A stretch of DNA of 64,000 nt from an uncultured Monoglobus sp. (GTDB lineage Bacteria; Bacillota; Clostridia; Monoglobales; Monoglobaceae). The DNA is taken from assembly GCA_947625055.1 (NCBI GenBank), contig CANQMT010000006.1, positions 36,087-100,086 of the forward strand. Reading direction: 5' to 3'. The notes under the pieces are model-generated. The model saw only the letters and a program-made list of their open reading frames with translations. It did not search any database and was not told the DNA's origin. Position numbers and translations under genes: made by a program. Below are positions 35,359 to 45,698 of this stretch, in pieces (position 1 is the first letter of the stretch; every line of letters starts with the position of its first letter).

Positions 35359-38300
35359 ATGCTTAGAAAAAAGCTATCTGCTGTGCTTGCGCTCCTTGTG
35401 TCGCTGATGCTTGCGCTGCAGGCGGGCCCTATCTATTCTTTTGCGAAAGAAGATGATGTTCAGGCGCCCGCGCAGTCTGAAGCGCAGGATGACAGCAATG
35501 TTAAAGAGGAAGATGTCAGCTTCATGATCGATGCCGACGGCAACAAAGTTGAACTGACAGACGAAATGAGAGAGGATATCTACGCACAGGATTCCGAATC
35601 CGAAAGCTCGGGTCTCTATGCGGCCGATACCGACGCGTTCTTCGCCCATGAGGACGGAGAGGTCATTACCGCCGATGGCGAGGAGACCGACAAGGACGAT
35701 GAGGCATCCGTTTCGGCTGATAAGGACGCTCTTGCTATCCCCGGCGACGCCTCGAATATTACAGAGGACTTTGTTCTGCCGGTCAAGGGCTCTTTCGGCT
35801 CAACAATAACCTGGGAATCATCGAATGCCGATGTTCTTTCGGTTGATAACGAGACGGGCCGCGTTACGGTTAACCGTCCTCAGAATTCGGCCGAAAAGAG
35901 CGTTCGCGTTACGCTCACCGCGACGGTGACAAAGAACGCTGAGACCGCGACCAAGACGCTTGAGGTTTCGGTAGCTGCTTTGGCGCCCTCCGACGCGTCG
36001 AGCGTTGCGAGCCAGGACGTTGATATGATCGAGCTCCCCGCTGTTGACGCGGACGGAGTAAAGCTTGACGCGTCAAAGATAACGACAGGCTTTACCATGC
36101 CGGTGAAGGGCTACTACGGTTCGGTCATCACGTACGTTTCTTCGGATCCGAGCGTTATCAGCGTTGACAATGAGACCGGAGTCGTTACGATAAACAAACC
36201 TCCTTTCAGCGGAGACGGCATATCAGAATTTACTCTGACGGCCACAGCCACATATGACGGCAGATCCGCGGATAAGGTATTTGAACTCAGCGTAGTTGAG
36301 CAGGAGCCCGCCACTGATGAGCAGAAGGCTCTCTATGACGCCAACAACGCTATAATCGGCGGCATTGACATTAACAATGTTCGCCAGAGCTCGTTCTACC
36401 TCAATGACAAAGGCGCTTACGGAAATCTCACATGGGAAACATCCGACAGCAATGTTGTAAGCATCAAGGCCGGCGACTATGTTCACGGAACAGACGGCTC
36501 GGGTGACGATGAAGGAAATGAGGATGAGCTTCCTCCGGAAAATCTGGGCGGATATACCGCTACGGTAACAAGACCCACAAACGGCTTTAATACTTCCGTA
36601 ACTCTGACAGTTACGGCGAAGGTCGGCAATGAGGTTGCAAGCCGCAGCTTTGATCTGACCATTATTGCCGAGGACCATATGAAGGCGTTCCCTTCGGCCG
36701 AAGGCTACGGTCAGTATTCGGCAGGCGGCCGCGGCGGTCAGGTTTACCACGTTACGAACCTTAACGCGTCGGGCGCGGGCTCGCTCCAGTACGGCGTTGA
36801 GGAAATGTCGGGCGCGAGAACGATCGTGTTCGACGTCGGCGGCGTTATTGACCTGACGCAATACGGCGCGAACCTTTCGCTCAAGGGTGTAAAGGGCGCA
36901 AACGTTACGATCGCGGGTCAGACCGCGCCTTACCCCGGCATCACGCTGAAGGGCTATGGCCTTGACGTAAGCTCGACCCACGATGTTATTATCAGAAACC
37001 TGAGAATAAGAATAGGCGACGTTCAGGAGGACGGCGTATACAATCAGACCGACCCCATGAGCGTCGGCTCCACAACGAACCTCATCGTTGACCATTGTAC
37101 ATATCAGTGGGCGATAGACATGGAGTTCCGCGTAGCCGGCAGAAACGTAACCTTCCAGAACATGCTGATGGGCAAAGGTCTTACGATCAACTCCACGCAT
37201 GAGAAGGGCGGCCACTCCTACGGCGGCGCGATAAACGAAGGTTCTTCGAGAGTTTCGTTCATAAAGAACATGCTTACCGACAGTACCCAGCGTACACCGC
37301 GTCTGGTTGACGCCAACTGGGTAGACGCGTACAACGTTCTGCTCTTCAACTGCGGAAACGGATTTGATATCTATAACTACGAGGGCCAGAACAGAAACGC
37401 TAAGTACAACGTTCGCAATAACTACTCCCGCAAAGGATTTAATATTTCGAACAAAACGCCTTACAGAGCCGGACGCGGTCGTAACTACGCAGGCGGCGTT
37501 ATGGTATATTATGCCGAGAACTATACTTCCGGTCAGAATACTTCCGATCCGCTTGAGATCTACAACTTCGGCAAAGCCGATATCGTTACCACCGACGGTA
37601 ATCCAAGCATAAGGACTTCCTATGACAGCAGCAAGCCGGATCAGCCGATCGGAGAACTCTACTTCGGACAGAACGGCGACCACTGGGCGGCCGATCTGAG
37701 CAACATCACACTTGAAGAGTGGGACAATGATCCCAGATCATATGACAACAACAACAAGACAACCCCCGGCGGAACGCTGACCTATATGGATTATCCCCTT
37801 CCCGCGCCCCGCGGCGATATAATGGCAGTTACCGGCACCGGACTTGACAACTCGCTCGTAAGATACGCTCTTAACGAGGATGGTCTCGGACAGGGCATGG
37901 GAGCTACTCAGCCTGCGCGCGACCTTTATGACACGATGATCATGGCCGAGCTGAAGGCGGGCAACACAAAGATGATCAACCTGACAAAATCGCAGGTATC
38001 TCCCTTCTTCAGAGCTCTTGAATCACGTATGTCGGGCGTCGACTATACACAGCACCGCGCTGTTGTTTACGATGAGAGTTCGCCCTACAAATTCTCATAC
38101 GGCGATCCGATGAACTATAAGGTAAGCCGCAGTTGGGCAATGATCCAGGGCGCAGGCCCCGCGATTAAGGGTTCGACCGGCACGGGAAATAACCCCATTA
38201 ACTGGGATAAATACACGAATGTCAACACCGAGAGCAACCCCAACGCCGCGGACCGTTATGACCCCGACTACCTGACCGACTTTGAGATCGGCGACTGGTG

Positions 38301-41300
38301 GGGCGAGTATTGCGGCGCGCCCGGTAAGGTGCTGCAGTATCAGATCTTTGATCCCGTAACGGGAAGCATGACGACGACCACCGACTTTGACTCGATAGAC
38401 GAGACAAAATATACTATCAAAGGCGTTGAGCCTGTTTACCCGGCGGTTAAGAGAACGGTTGCGGATCTGATCCCCGCTCAGTGGGTATATGACAGAGACG
38501 CGAGACATGAAGGCGAGGAAGGCTACAAGCCTGTTGCTCCGTTCATGCTCAAGTATATGCTGAACAAATATCCTTATCTCGAAAGCTACTCCAATTATGA
38601 TGCTTTCCAGGTAGCCCGCGCTGAAGGAACGCTCAATGATTTTGATTTTGATCAGGCGTATACGTCAAGACAGATCCCTTGGGACGGTATGGGCGACGGT
38701 ATACCCAACTGGTACAAGGAGTACAGAGGCTGGGATACGACCCAGTATCTGGCGAACTTGATCAACCCCGATACGGGTTACACATATCTTGAGGAATACA
38801 TCAACTTCATGGCCGATGACGAGCCTGTAGACGTTGATATGACTCCGGCGAACGCCGAAAACTTCAAGGTAATCGACAGCAAACTCGGTTATTCGACGGC
38901 TGAGCTTTCGTGGAACACGACATACAGAGCCACCTGCGCCATCGAGTACGGCACAGAGCCCGGCAAATATACAAAGGCTTTGGCTTTGGATTACAGCAAC
39001 GCTCCCGACGGATACCACACATATCATGCGGTAACGCTTGATAATCTGGAACCCGAAACGACCTATTATTACAGAGTGACAACGACCGATGAATTCGGCA
39101 GAATGACGATCACGGACGGCAACACGTTCACGACCGAGCCCATGCCTACAGACAGTTCGATCATGCCCGCGGAGCCTCAGATCGCGGCCAGCGGCATCGT
39201 TCCTTATCTGAACCAGGTAAGGATCAACTGGACCGGCGACCCGGCTTATGACGAGGGATACGAGATCTACTATGACACTTTCCAGGACGAGTTGGAGAGC
39301 GCTTACAATAAAGAGCTCAAGGATATAACCGACGAGGAAAGAGCCGAGTGGCTCAGCGCGCACGGAAACGGAAGAGATTACAACATTTACGCGAACAAGC
39401 TGACCGGACTCGGTCTGTCGGTCAACAAGCAGATAATAACAGGTCTTGAAAACAACGTTAAGTATTACATTCTGGTTGTAGCGACCAATGTGAACGGAAG
39501 AACCGCGTCAAGAGTTATCGAGACAACTCCTTCCGGAACGATGTATGACTTCAACTTCCCTCAAATGACCGAGGCGGAGAGATATGACTTCCTGACCAAG
39601 CGCTTCATGTACGTTCTGGGCGGTCAGGTATCTATCCAGAAAGACCCCGATACAGGCGAAAACGTTCTGCAGATGCTTGACGAGACAAACTCTCACGGTG
39701 TAAACACCAATCTGACGCTTCCCGTAACGCAGGAAGACAAGATGACATATGAGGTCAAGCTCAAGGTTATGTACCAGAAGCAGACGGACGCCTTGAACGG
39801 AATGATATTCAAGAACGACACCGATATGACCAAGACCGGTACCGCAGAGCACAACACATGGCAGATCAACTTCTCCAAGGATCCCGATGTGAACGAGGAT
39901 AAAGACTCGACAAAGACGGAGCTTTGGGATTCCGCGTTCTCGATCTATCTTGACGCGTCTTCGGTTCCTGTCAATGTAAGACGTATAGACCGCGATCTTG
40001 ATGCTTCGGAAGGAAAGGTATTCCACGGCAACAGATTTGACGGAACAGTCGAAGATCCCGATCTCAAGTTCGGCACGACGGTAGTCGGAGAGTATAATAT
40101 AGGAAGAACCGGCACACCCGCGGCGGGCAACCTTGACACGGACATTATTCCCAACGCGGACTTCTCAAGGTCATATAATGTCTCGACGCATCCTAAGGAT
40201 GCTAACGGCGATTGGCTTAAAGACGACAAGGGCGCTTTGCTTAATACCGTAAAAGAGAATCGTCCTTTGAATGAGATCGACTTCTCGAATATGTCGATCG
40301 TCGGCGAGGATGATGAGGAGTATGTTCTGCCCTATGTTGAAAAGGGAGGAGCTTACTCATCCGCTGATTCAAAAATGAGCAGCCTGCAGTCTACGGGTTA
40401 TAATCCGCTTAACCGGTATTACAAGCTGATGACGCCGCTCGGAGACGCGTTGTTCTCCGACCAGGCCGAGACGGGAAAGACGCTGCACGCCCTCTGGTAT
40501 TATCAGAAAGGCTCGGCTAAGTATCAGACTATCAAAGTTGTTGTTGACCCGGTTGGCAACAAAGTGGCTGTAACGGTTACGGATGAGAGCGGCAAGGTAT
40601 TGACCGATTACAAACTCGGTGAGTTCAGTATAAACATTGACCCGCCGTACAACATTGGTAAGATAGAGCTCAAGTCACGTAATGACGGATATTCATGGGT
40701 AAACGTTGAAAGCATCAAAGTTTCGGCAGGCGACGGTTCCGTTGCGATCAAGCCCTCAGACGTTCCCGACGGTTCGACCGTTCCTTCGGGCGGCGGAAGC
40801 GGCGGAAGCGGCGGAGGCCTTGGCGGCGGAGGATCCATTCCCGGCACCGCGGCAACACCCGGTCCGAACGCGACCTCTGACCCGAATGCGACGGCTGATC
40901 CCAACGCGACAGCGAATCCCGAAGCCAGCTCTGCTCCCGCAGGTCCCGCGGCGCCCGCGCAGTACACAGACCTTACAGGATATGAATGGGCTGAAGATTC
41001 AATCAGCGCGCTGTCTGCAATGGGTATCGTGAACGGCACGGGAGACGGAAAGTTCTCGCCCGCTCAGAATGTGACAAGAGCCGAATACACCACAATGCTC
41101 ATGCGCGCCTTCGGTCAGGGCACCGAGGCTGCGTCAACAGACTTCAGCGATGTCGCTGCGGATGAGTGGTACACCGTTCCGGTCGGCCAGGCGGTCGCGC
41201 TCGGAATAGTAAACGGCTATGAAGACGGCAGCTTCGGAATTAACGACAACATCACGCGTGAGGACATGATGGTATTGGCATACAGAACCATCACGGCGCT

Positions 41301-41517
41301 CGGCGGATCTATCCCCGAGAAAATCCAGTACACGGAGTTCTCGGATCAGGATAGCATAAGCGATTATGCCGTTGAGGCTGTTCAAAAGATGTATTGCGCA
41401 GAAATAATTAATGGCGTAGGCGACGGCCTGCTTGATCCCAAGGGATCCGCGGAGCGCGCCCAGTCAGCTAAAATAATATACGGATTAATAAATATGGAGG
41501 GATCTGTTAATGAGTAA
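35359..41517 (+). CDS. giant SLH-anchored pectate lyase (PL1-like)
   Basis: A 2052-residue secreted enzyme. Order: signal peptide (1-30), acidic spacer, three atrophied bacterial Ig-like domains (about 120-215, 227-310, 323-435; STITWESSNADVLSVDNETG), a right-handed beta-helix pectate lyase domain (from AFPSAEGYGQYSAGGRGG near 440 to about 790, with IIRNLRIRIGD and a possible catalytic Arg in TQRTPR), a DGIPNWYKEYRGWD element (about 1110), two fibronectin III domains (about 1157-1395), a LamG-like region, a Gly/Pro/Asn linker and three C-terminal SLH repeats (about 1867-2050). It should cut homogalacturonan by beta-elimination while attached to the wall. ATG 35359 has AGGGGG upstream. Overlaps the next gene by 8 nt. 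Confidence 0.88.
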   Translation: MLRKKLSAVLALLVSLMLALQAGPIYSFAKEDDVQAPAQSEAQDDSNVKEEDVSFMIDADGNKVELTDEMREDIYAQDSESESSGLYAADTDAFFAHEDGEVITADGEETDKDDEASVSADKDALAIPGDASNITEDFVLPVKGSFGSTITWESSNADVLSVDNETGRVTVNRPQNSAEKSVRVTLTATVTKNAETATKTLEVSVAALAPSDASSVASQDVDMIELPAVDADGVKLDASKITTGFTMPVKGYYGSVITYVSSDPSVISVDNETGVVTINKPPFSGDGISEFTLTATATYDGRSADKVFELSVVEQEPATDEQKALYDANNAIIGGIDINNVRQSSFYLNDKGAYGNLTWETSDSNVVSIKAGDYVHGTDGSGDDEGNEDELPPENLGGYTATVTRPTNGFNTSVTLTVTAKVGNEVASRSFDLTIIAEDHMKAFPSAEGYGQYSAGGRGGQVYHVTNLNASGAGSLQYGVEEMSGARTIVFDVGGVIDLTQYGANLSLKGVKGANVTIAGQTAPYPGITLKGYGLDVSSTHDVIIRNLRIRIGDVQEDGVYNQTDPMSVGSTTNLIVDHCTYQWAIDMEFRVAGRNVTFQNMLMGKGLTINSTHEKGGHSYGGAINEGSSRVSFIKNMLTDSTQRTPRLVDANWVDAYNVLLFNCGNGFDIYNYEGQNRNAKYNVRNNYSRKGFNISNKTPYRAGRGRNYAGGVMVYYAENYTSGQNTSDPLEIYNFGKADIVTTDGNPSIRTSYDSSKPDQPIGELYFGQNGDHWAADLSNITLEEWDNDPRSYDNNNKTTPGGTLTYMDYPLPAPRGDIMAVTGTGLDNSLVRYALNEDGLGQGMGATQPARDLYDTMIMAELKAGNTKMINLTKSQVSPFFRALESRMSGVDYTQHRAVVYDESSPYKFSYGDPMNYKVSRSWAMIQGAGPAIKGSTGTGNNPINWDKYTNVNTESNPNAADRYDPDYLTDFEIGDWWGEYCGAPGKVLQYQIFDPVTGSMTTTTDFDSIDETKYTIKGVEPVYPAVKRTVADLIPAQWVYDRDARHEGEEGYKPVAPFMLKYMLNKYPYLESYSNYDAFQVARAEGTLNDFDFDQAYTSRQIPWDGMGDGIPNWYKEYRGWDTTQYLANLINPDTGYTYLEEYINFMADDEPVDVDMTPANAENFKVIDSKLGYSTAELSWNTTYRATCAIEYGTEPGKYTKALALDYSNAPDGYHTYHAVTLDNLEPETTYYYRVTTTDEFGRMTITDGNTFTTEPMPTDSSIMPAEPQIAASGIVPYLNQVRINWTGDPAYDEGYEIYYDTFQDELESAYNKELKDITDEERAEWLSAHGNGRDYNIYANKLTGLGLSVNKQIITGLENNVKYYILVVATNVNGRTASRVIETTPSGTMYDFNFPQMTEAERYDFLTKRFMYVLGGQVSIQKDPDTGENVLQMLDETNSHGVNTNLTLPVTQEDKMTYEVKLKVMYQKQTDALNGMIFKNDTDMTKTGTAEHNTWQINFSKDPDVNEDKDSTKTELWDSAFSIYLDASSVPVNVRRIDRDLDASEGKVFHGNRFDGTVEDPDLKFGTTVVGEYNIGRTGTPAAGNLDTDIIPNADFSRSYNVSTHPKDANGDWLKDDKGALLNTVKENRPLNEIDFSNMSIVGEDDEEYVLPYVEKGGAYSSADSKMSSLQSTGYNPLNRYYKLMTPLGDALFSDQAETGKTLHALWYYQKGSAKYQTIKVVVDPVGNKVAVTVTDESGKVLTDYKLGEFSINIDPPYNIGKIELKSRNDGYSWVNVESIKVSAGDGSVAIKPSDVPDGSTVPSGGGSGGSGGGLGGGGSIPGTAATPGPNATSDPNATADPNATANPEASSAPAGPAAPAQYTDLTGYEWAEDSISALSAMGIVNGTGDGKFSPAQNVTRAEYTTMLMRAFGQGTEAASTDFSDVAADEWYTVPVGQAVALGIVNGYEDGSFGINDNITREDMMVLAYRTITALGGSIPEKIQYTEFSDQDSISDYAVEAVQKMYCAEIINGVGDGLLDPKGSAERAQSAKIIYGLINMEGSVNE

Positions 41518-44443
41518 TTTTAAAAAAGCAGTATCAATTCTCTTGGCACTCACTATGATTCTGAGCGTGTTCAGTATGGTAGCGTTTGCCGATGAAACCG
41601 ACCCGACAGCAGCCCCCGCCGATGCCGCACAGGCAGAGGCGACTGCGGCTCCCGACGCGGCTGAAGCAACAGCCGCGCCCGAGGCCGACGCGGCTGCGCA
41701 AGGCGGAGACGTAGTAACAACCACCACCGATCAGGAAGCCGCGGAGGCGGTTGTCGGCTCGACAACGGCGGCCACAATGGTTTCGCTCCCCAATGACGAC
41801 GTACAGTTTGCTCAGGATTACAAATTCGATTACGGCATCGGCCTCTTTGAAATGCTGCCTGACGGTTATTGGCAGACAGAGCAGGTAACAAGAGCGGATT
41901 TCGCCACTATCGTTGCCAAGATGCTCAAGGCCAACACAGCGGGTTATCCCAGATACGGCCAGACGCCTTACAGCGATGTTGACGAGACAGATCCCGCGTA
42001 TCCCGCGATCTGCTATCTGACCGAGGTCGGAATTCTTCAGGGTGACGGAAACTCGATCTTCAGACCGAACGATCCCATAATCGTTAATGAGGCTTCGAAG
42101 ATGATCATGTGCGCGCTCGGCTATCAGAGAGCCTGCGACGTTACAAACGGCGGCTATCCCGACGGCTACACGTCATTCGCGCTCAGACAGGGCATCTACA
42201 ACGGCCTGAGCCTGAGCTACACCAATTCATTGAACGCGATGCAGATGTCCAGAATGGTGAGAAACGCAATGGAAGCTTACATCATGGACACTATCACATA
42301 CGATTCAAACGGCGGCCAGATCCAGATTATCCAGAGCACAAAGACTCTGCTTTCCGAGACCTACAAGATGTACACCGCGAGAGGTGTTGTTCAGGGCACA
42401 TACTATTCATACCTCGGCAATGCCGAAGTACAGCTTGAGAACGAGGTTGTGATCTCGGATGTATATGCCTATAATGACACGATCAGTGAATCGAACCAGA
42501 TTACGTACCAGTTCAGTGACAGCCTTGATATGGAGTCTTATGTAGGTTATGCGGTAAACTTCTATTATATGAAGGACGTGTCCGGCTACAGAAGAAATTA
42601 CATCGCTTACTTTGAGCCCCGCGACAGCTACAATACCGTATATGATATCGACGCGAAGAATATCACAAGCCTCACAAGCGAATCACTTTCTTATGAGGAC
42701 GGTAACGGAAGAATAAGAACTATCGACGTAAGTAACGCTGCCGTTTCATACAACGGCGTTGCCACAACGACAAAGCTCACGTCAGAGCCTCTTTCTATCA
42801 AGCAGGGCCACGTTAAGGTGATCTGCCACAATATGACGTCATCGGCTGACGTTCTGCTTATCGAAGCGCAGCGCGACGGACTGTTTGAGAGATATAACAA
42901 GTCGACATATCAGGTTATTTTCCAGACCAACATGACCGGAAATGACGCTCTGCCTCCCGTTTACTTTGACGAAGCGTATCACACAAGACTTACGTTAAAC
43001 GGCAAGGATATAGAGCCTGAGGATCTGAAGAAAAATGATGTTCTTACCGTAGCTGTAAGTGAGGACGGAAAGTATATCACGGCTTACGTATCAAGAGACA
43101 TACTCGAAGACGCGATGGTTCAGTCGAAATACACCGATTCATACGCTAACGGAGAGAAGTATACCGCTCTGGTTATCAACGACCAGACTTACTATCAGTC
43201 AAGAGACCTCAGCAAGGATATCACTCCAGGTTTCTCGAGCGACTTCCAGTTGACTTATGACGGCAGGATCGCCGGCACAAACGCTGCGGGCACAGGCGGC
43301 GGCAACTACGGCTATCTGATTGACTTCAGCGATGGTCAGGGCACGTTCGACTCAAGATTCTTAGTTAAGATCCTTGACATGAACGGCGATATAAAGGTAT
43401 ACAGATCGGCAAGCAAAGTCCTGACAAATATTGTTGAAGGCGGACTCCAGCGCGTTTCGTGCGATAATGATATCTTCAAGCAGGTATTCGCAACGCCTCA
43501 GTTGGTAACATTTGAAGTCAACAGCAATGACGAGATCAGAACGCTCTACTATGCGCCTGACTATACGGCCACTCTGCCCGCGTCGACCGATTCGTTCGGC
43601 AAATACTTTACGGGCACGACGCCTTATGCGAACCACCTGATGCAGACATGCGCCATTACGAATGACACGGTTATCTTCAGCGTTCCTTACGAGGACCGCG
43701 ATCGCGACGAAGACTATTCGCGCCTGACCATTGAAGACCTGACCGATGATTCGTATACGGTTGATATTTATGATATCCGCAACGGTATAGCCAACGTGCT
43801 TGTCGTTAAGGATGTTAACCCCAGCAGTCTTTCAAATACTGCCGGCGTTATGCTGGTCGAGGATATCATTGAGTCATGGGATGCCGATCAGCAGATGTCA
43901 ATATACGAGATACTCGGCTGGACCGGCGGAGAGCAGAAGAGCGTTAAGATCGAGCCCGGATATGCACCGAACGTTCAAAGTCCGTTCAGCTATACAGCCG
44001 GCGGAGATCAATCCGAAGTGGTTTCATCGTTTATGGATCTGAAGCCTGGTGATGTTATCCAGTACAACACCACGGCTAACGGTTATCTCAACTCGTTCAG
44101 ACTCCTGTTCAGCTACACCAACAGAATAGAAAAAGGCGGAGCTTACGGCGAGTGGAACGAAGATGGCGTTGCTGACAAATACAAAATAGAGTCGGGCGAG
44201 GATATAAGAACTATCTTTGCGGAAGTTACGTCTTCGTATGATTTCTTCATGATAGCAACATCCAGGTTTGACGACATGAAGTGGTACAGAACATATCCCA
44301 CGGACGGCACCGAGATCTACGTCTATGACAAAGCCAGAGACGAGTTCAGAGCCGGCGAGGCTTTCGATGTCGAGATCGGCGACAAGGTATTTGTAAAGGT
44401 TAACAACGGTAACGAGAAGTATATGATCGTTGTTTACAAATAA
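41510..44443 (+). CDS. SLH-related surface protein, paralogue of the 27.4-kb scaffold
   Basis: A 977-residue exported protein: signal peptide (1-27), Ala/Glu/Pro-rich region (28-75), degenerate SLH repeats (about 95-260; GILQGDGNSIFRPNDPIIVNEASK is the clearest) and a long scaffold homologous by eye to the 27370-30243 protein. Its ATG lies inside the last codons of the pectate lyase gene (8-nt overlap, TATGGAGGG upstream), so it is translationally coupled to the lyase. The weak SLH motifs lack TRAE in two repeats, so wall binding may be altered. No enzyme motif is visible. A structural partner of the lyase or an S-layer component is the best guess. Confidence 0.78.
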   Translation: MSNFKKAVSILLALTMILSVFSMVAFADETDPTAAPADAAQAEATAAPDAAEATAAPEADAAAQGGDVVTTTTDQEAAEAVVGSTTAATMVSLPNDDVQFAQDYKFDYGIGLFEMLPDGYWQTEQVTRADFATIVAKMLKANTAGYPRYGQTPYSDVDETDPAYPAICYLTEVGILQGDGNSIFRPNDPIIVNEASKMIMCALGYQRACDVTNGGYPDGYTSFALRQGIYNGLSLSYTNSLNAMQMSRMVRNAMEAYIMDTITYDSNGGQIQIIQSTKTLLSETYKMYTARGVVQGTYYSYLGNAEVQLENEVVISDVYAYNDTISESNQITYQFSDSLDMESYVGYAVNFYYMKDVSGYRRNYIAYFEPRDSYNTVYDIDAKNITSLTSESLSYEDGNGRIRTIDVSNAAVSYNGVATTTKLTSEPLSIKQGHVKVICHNMTSSADVLLIEAQRDGLFERYNKSTYQVIFQTNMTGNDALPPVYFDEAYHTRLTLNGKDIEPEDLKKNDVLTVAVSEDGKYITAYVSRDILEDAMVQSKYTDSYANGEKYTALVINDQTYYQSRDLSKDITPGFSSDFQLTYDGRIAGTNAAGTGGGNYGYLIDFSDGQGTFDSRFLVKILDMNGDIKVYRSASKVLTNIVEGGLQRVSCDNDIFKQVFATPQLVTFEVNSNDEIRTLYYAPDYTATLPASTDSFGKYFTGTTPYANHLMQTCAITNDTVIFSVPYEDRDRDEDYSRLTIEDLTDDSYTVDIYDIRNGIANVLVVKDVNPSSLSNTAGVMLVEDIIESWDADQQMSIYEILGWTGGEQKSVKIEPGYAPNVQSPFSYTAGGDQSEVVSSFMDLKPGDVIQYNTTANGYLNSFRLLFSYTNRIEKGGAYGEWNEDGVADKYKIESGEDIRTIFAEVTSSYDFFMIATSRFDDMKWYRTYPTDGTEIYVYDKARDEFRAGEAFDVEIGDKVFVKVNNGNEKYMIVVYK

Positions 44444-44455
44444 ACCGACAGTTTT

Positions 44456-44489
44456 AAAACGGCGGACAACAGTCCGCCGTTTTATTTTT
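44456..44489 (+). terminator. terminator of the pectate lyase operon
   Basis: Perfect 12-bp stem AAAACGGCGGAC / GTCCGCCGTTTT with AACA loop and following T-rich tract. Confidence 0.9.
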
Positions 44490-44598
44490 GGGATCTTGAG
44501 ATCAATGTCGGTCGTTTAATTTCGATCAAACCGCAAGAATGTATAAAATTCCGCGGCATTAAATCGGTTATTTTGTTAGTCTGTTCGCCGCGATTCTA

Positions 44599-44627
44599 TT
44601 GACAAAATTCAAAAAAAATAGTAAAAT
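44599..44627 (+). promoter_or_regulatory. promoter for dehydratase/activase-like cluster
   Basis: TTGACA (44599-44604), 17-bp spacer, TAAAAT (44622-44627). The predicted +1 near 44634 argues against the upstream ATG 44644 as the normal start of the first gene. Confidence 0.65.
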
Positions 44628-44706
44628 CAAATAGTGGGTTTTTATGCGGACTCACAGGCATATAATGATAAAAGGCAGTTTTCTGTACAGAATGGGAAGT
44701 GATTAT

Positions 44707-45690
44707 TTGAAAATCGGAATACCGAGGGCGCTTTTGTTTCAGTTTTACTATCCGCTGTGGCGCTCGCTGTTTGAGCGGCTGGGATGCGAGGTCGTCGTGT
44801 CGGACAAGTCGACCAAAAATCTGGTGCAAAAGGGCATAGCGGTCACGGTTCCTGAGATATGCTTTCCGATAAAAATATATAACGGCCATGTGATAAATCT
44901 TATTGAAAAAGATGTGGATTACATATTTTGTCCACGATTTGTGCATATTGAAAAGGGCTACTGGTTCTGCCCGAAATATATCGGTCTGCCGGAGCTTGTT
45001 TGGAAAACGATCCCCGAGGCCAATCTTCTTACGATCGACATAGACTGCCGCCGCGAGGACACGGCGGATCTCAAATGCTATCTGCCGATCGCGAAAAAGC
45101 TGGGAATACCGACCCGAAAATTCAAAGAAGCGCTCAAAGGCGCGATAAGCGACTTTGAGACCTTCCGCGGCCTGTGCATTCGCGGCCTGACGCTTGACGA
45201 GGCGGCGGAGGTAATGTTTGAGGGCAAAAAGTTTGAGGACTTTGAGCTGCCGAGATCCGAGACCACGATCGGTCTTCTTGGATATATTTACAACGTTTAC
45301 GACCCGTTCATCAGCATGAACATCATCAAAAAGCTCCGCGAGCTTGACGTGAACGTGATAACCTTTGACATGCTTGACCCGGCTCTGCTGCTCAAGCACC
45401 GCAGCGAGGAGACCCGCCGCATATTCTGGACTTTCCCCGATAAACTCTACCAAGCGGCGACGGTCATGATCAAGGATATGAACGTTCAGGGACTGATACA
45501 CATAACAGCCTTCGGCTGCGGCCCCGACTCGATCGTGGGCAAAGAGATCGAGCATGATTACGCCGACTCGGGTGTGCCGTTCATGACGCTGAGGATCGAC
45601 GAGCACACGGGCGAGAGCCATCTTCAGACCCGAATCGAAGCGTTTACCGATATGATAAAGAGAAAAATACGCAAGGTTAACGAGAGGTGA
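44707..45690 (+). CDS. acyl-CoA dehydratase activase-related protein (DUF2229-like)
   Basis: A 327-residue protein resembling the DUF2229 / 2-hydroxyacyl-CoA dehydratase-related segment of large activase fusion proteins: KIGIPRALLFQFYYPLWRSLFERLG at the start, EICFPIKIYNGHV, and many cysteines (VPEICFP, FCPRF, WFCPKY, FGCGPDS) that may bind an iron-sulfur cluster. TTG 44707 with GGGAAG upstream gives the family N-terminus; an in-frame ATG at 44644 would add 21 residues but has no ribosome binding site and lies about 10 nt after the predicted +1. First gene of a four-gene unit. The substrate is unknown. Confidence 0.75.
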   Translation: MKIGIPRALLFQFYYPLWRSLFERLGCEVVVSDKSTKNLVQKGIAVTVPEICFPIKIYNGHVINLIEKDVDYIFCPRFVHIEKGYWFCPKYIGLPELVWKTIPEANLLTIDIDCRREDTADLKCYLPIAKKLGIPTRKFKEALKGAISDFETFRGLCIRGLTLDEAAEVMFEGKKFEDFELPRSETTIGLLGYIYNVYDPFISMNIIKKLRELDVNVITFDMLDPALLLKHRSEETRRIFWTFPDKLYQAATVMIKDMNVQGLIHITAFGCGPDSIVGKEIEHDYADSGVPFMTLRIDEHTGESHLQTRIEAFTDMIKRKIRKVNER

Positions 45691-45698
45691 TTTGCTAA

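Noticed and set aside
36223..37683. 486-codon antisense frame in the pectate lyase gene
   Set aside because: It lies wholly opposite a well-supported coding region. The translation has no domain or signal, and such frames are expected from the codon bias.
44644..44706. ATG 44644 as start of the DUF2229-like gene
   Set aside because: Only about 10 nt after the predicted transcription start and without a ribosome binding site. TTG 44707 gives the family N-terminus.
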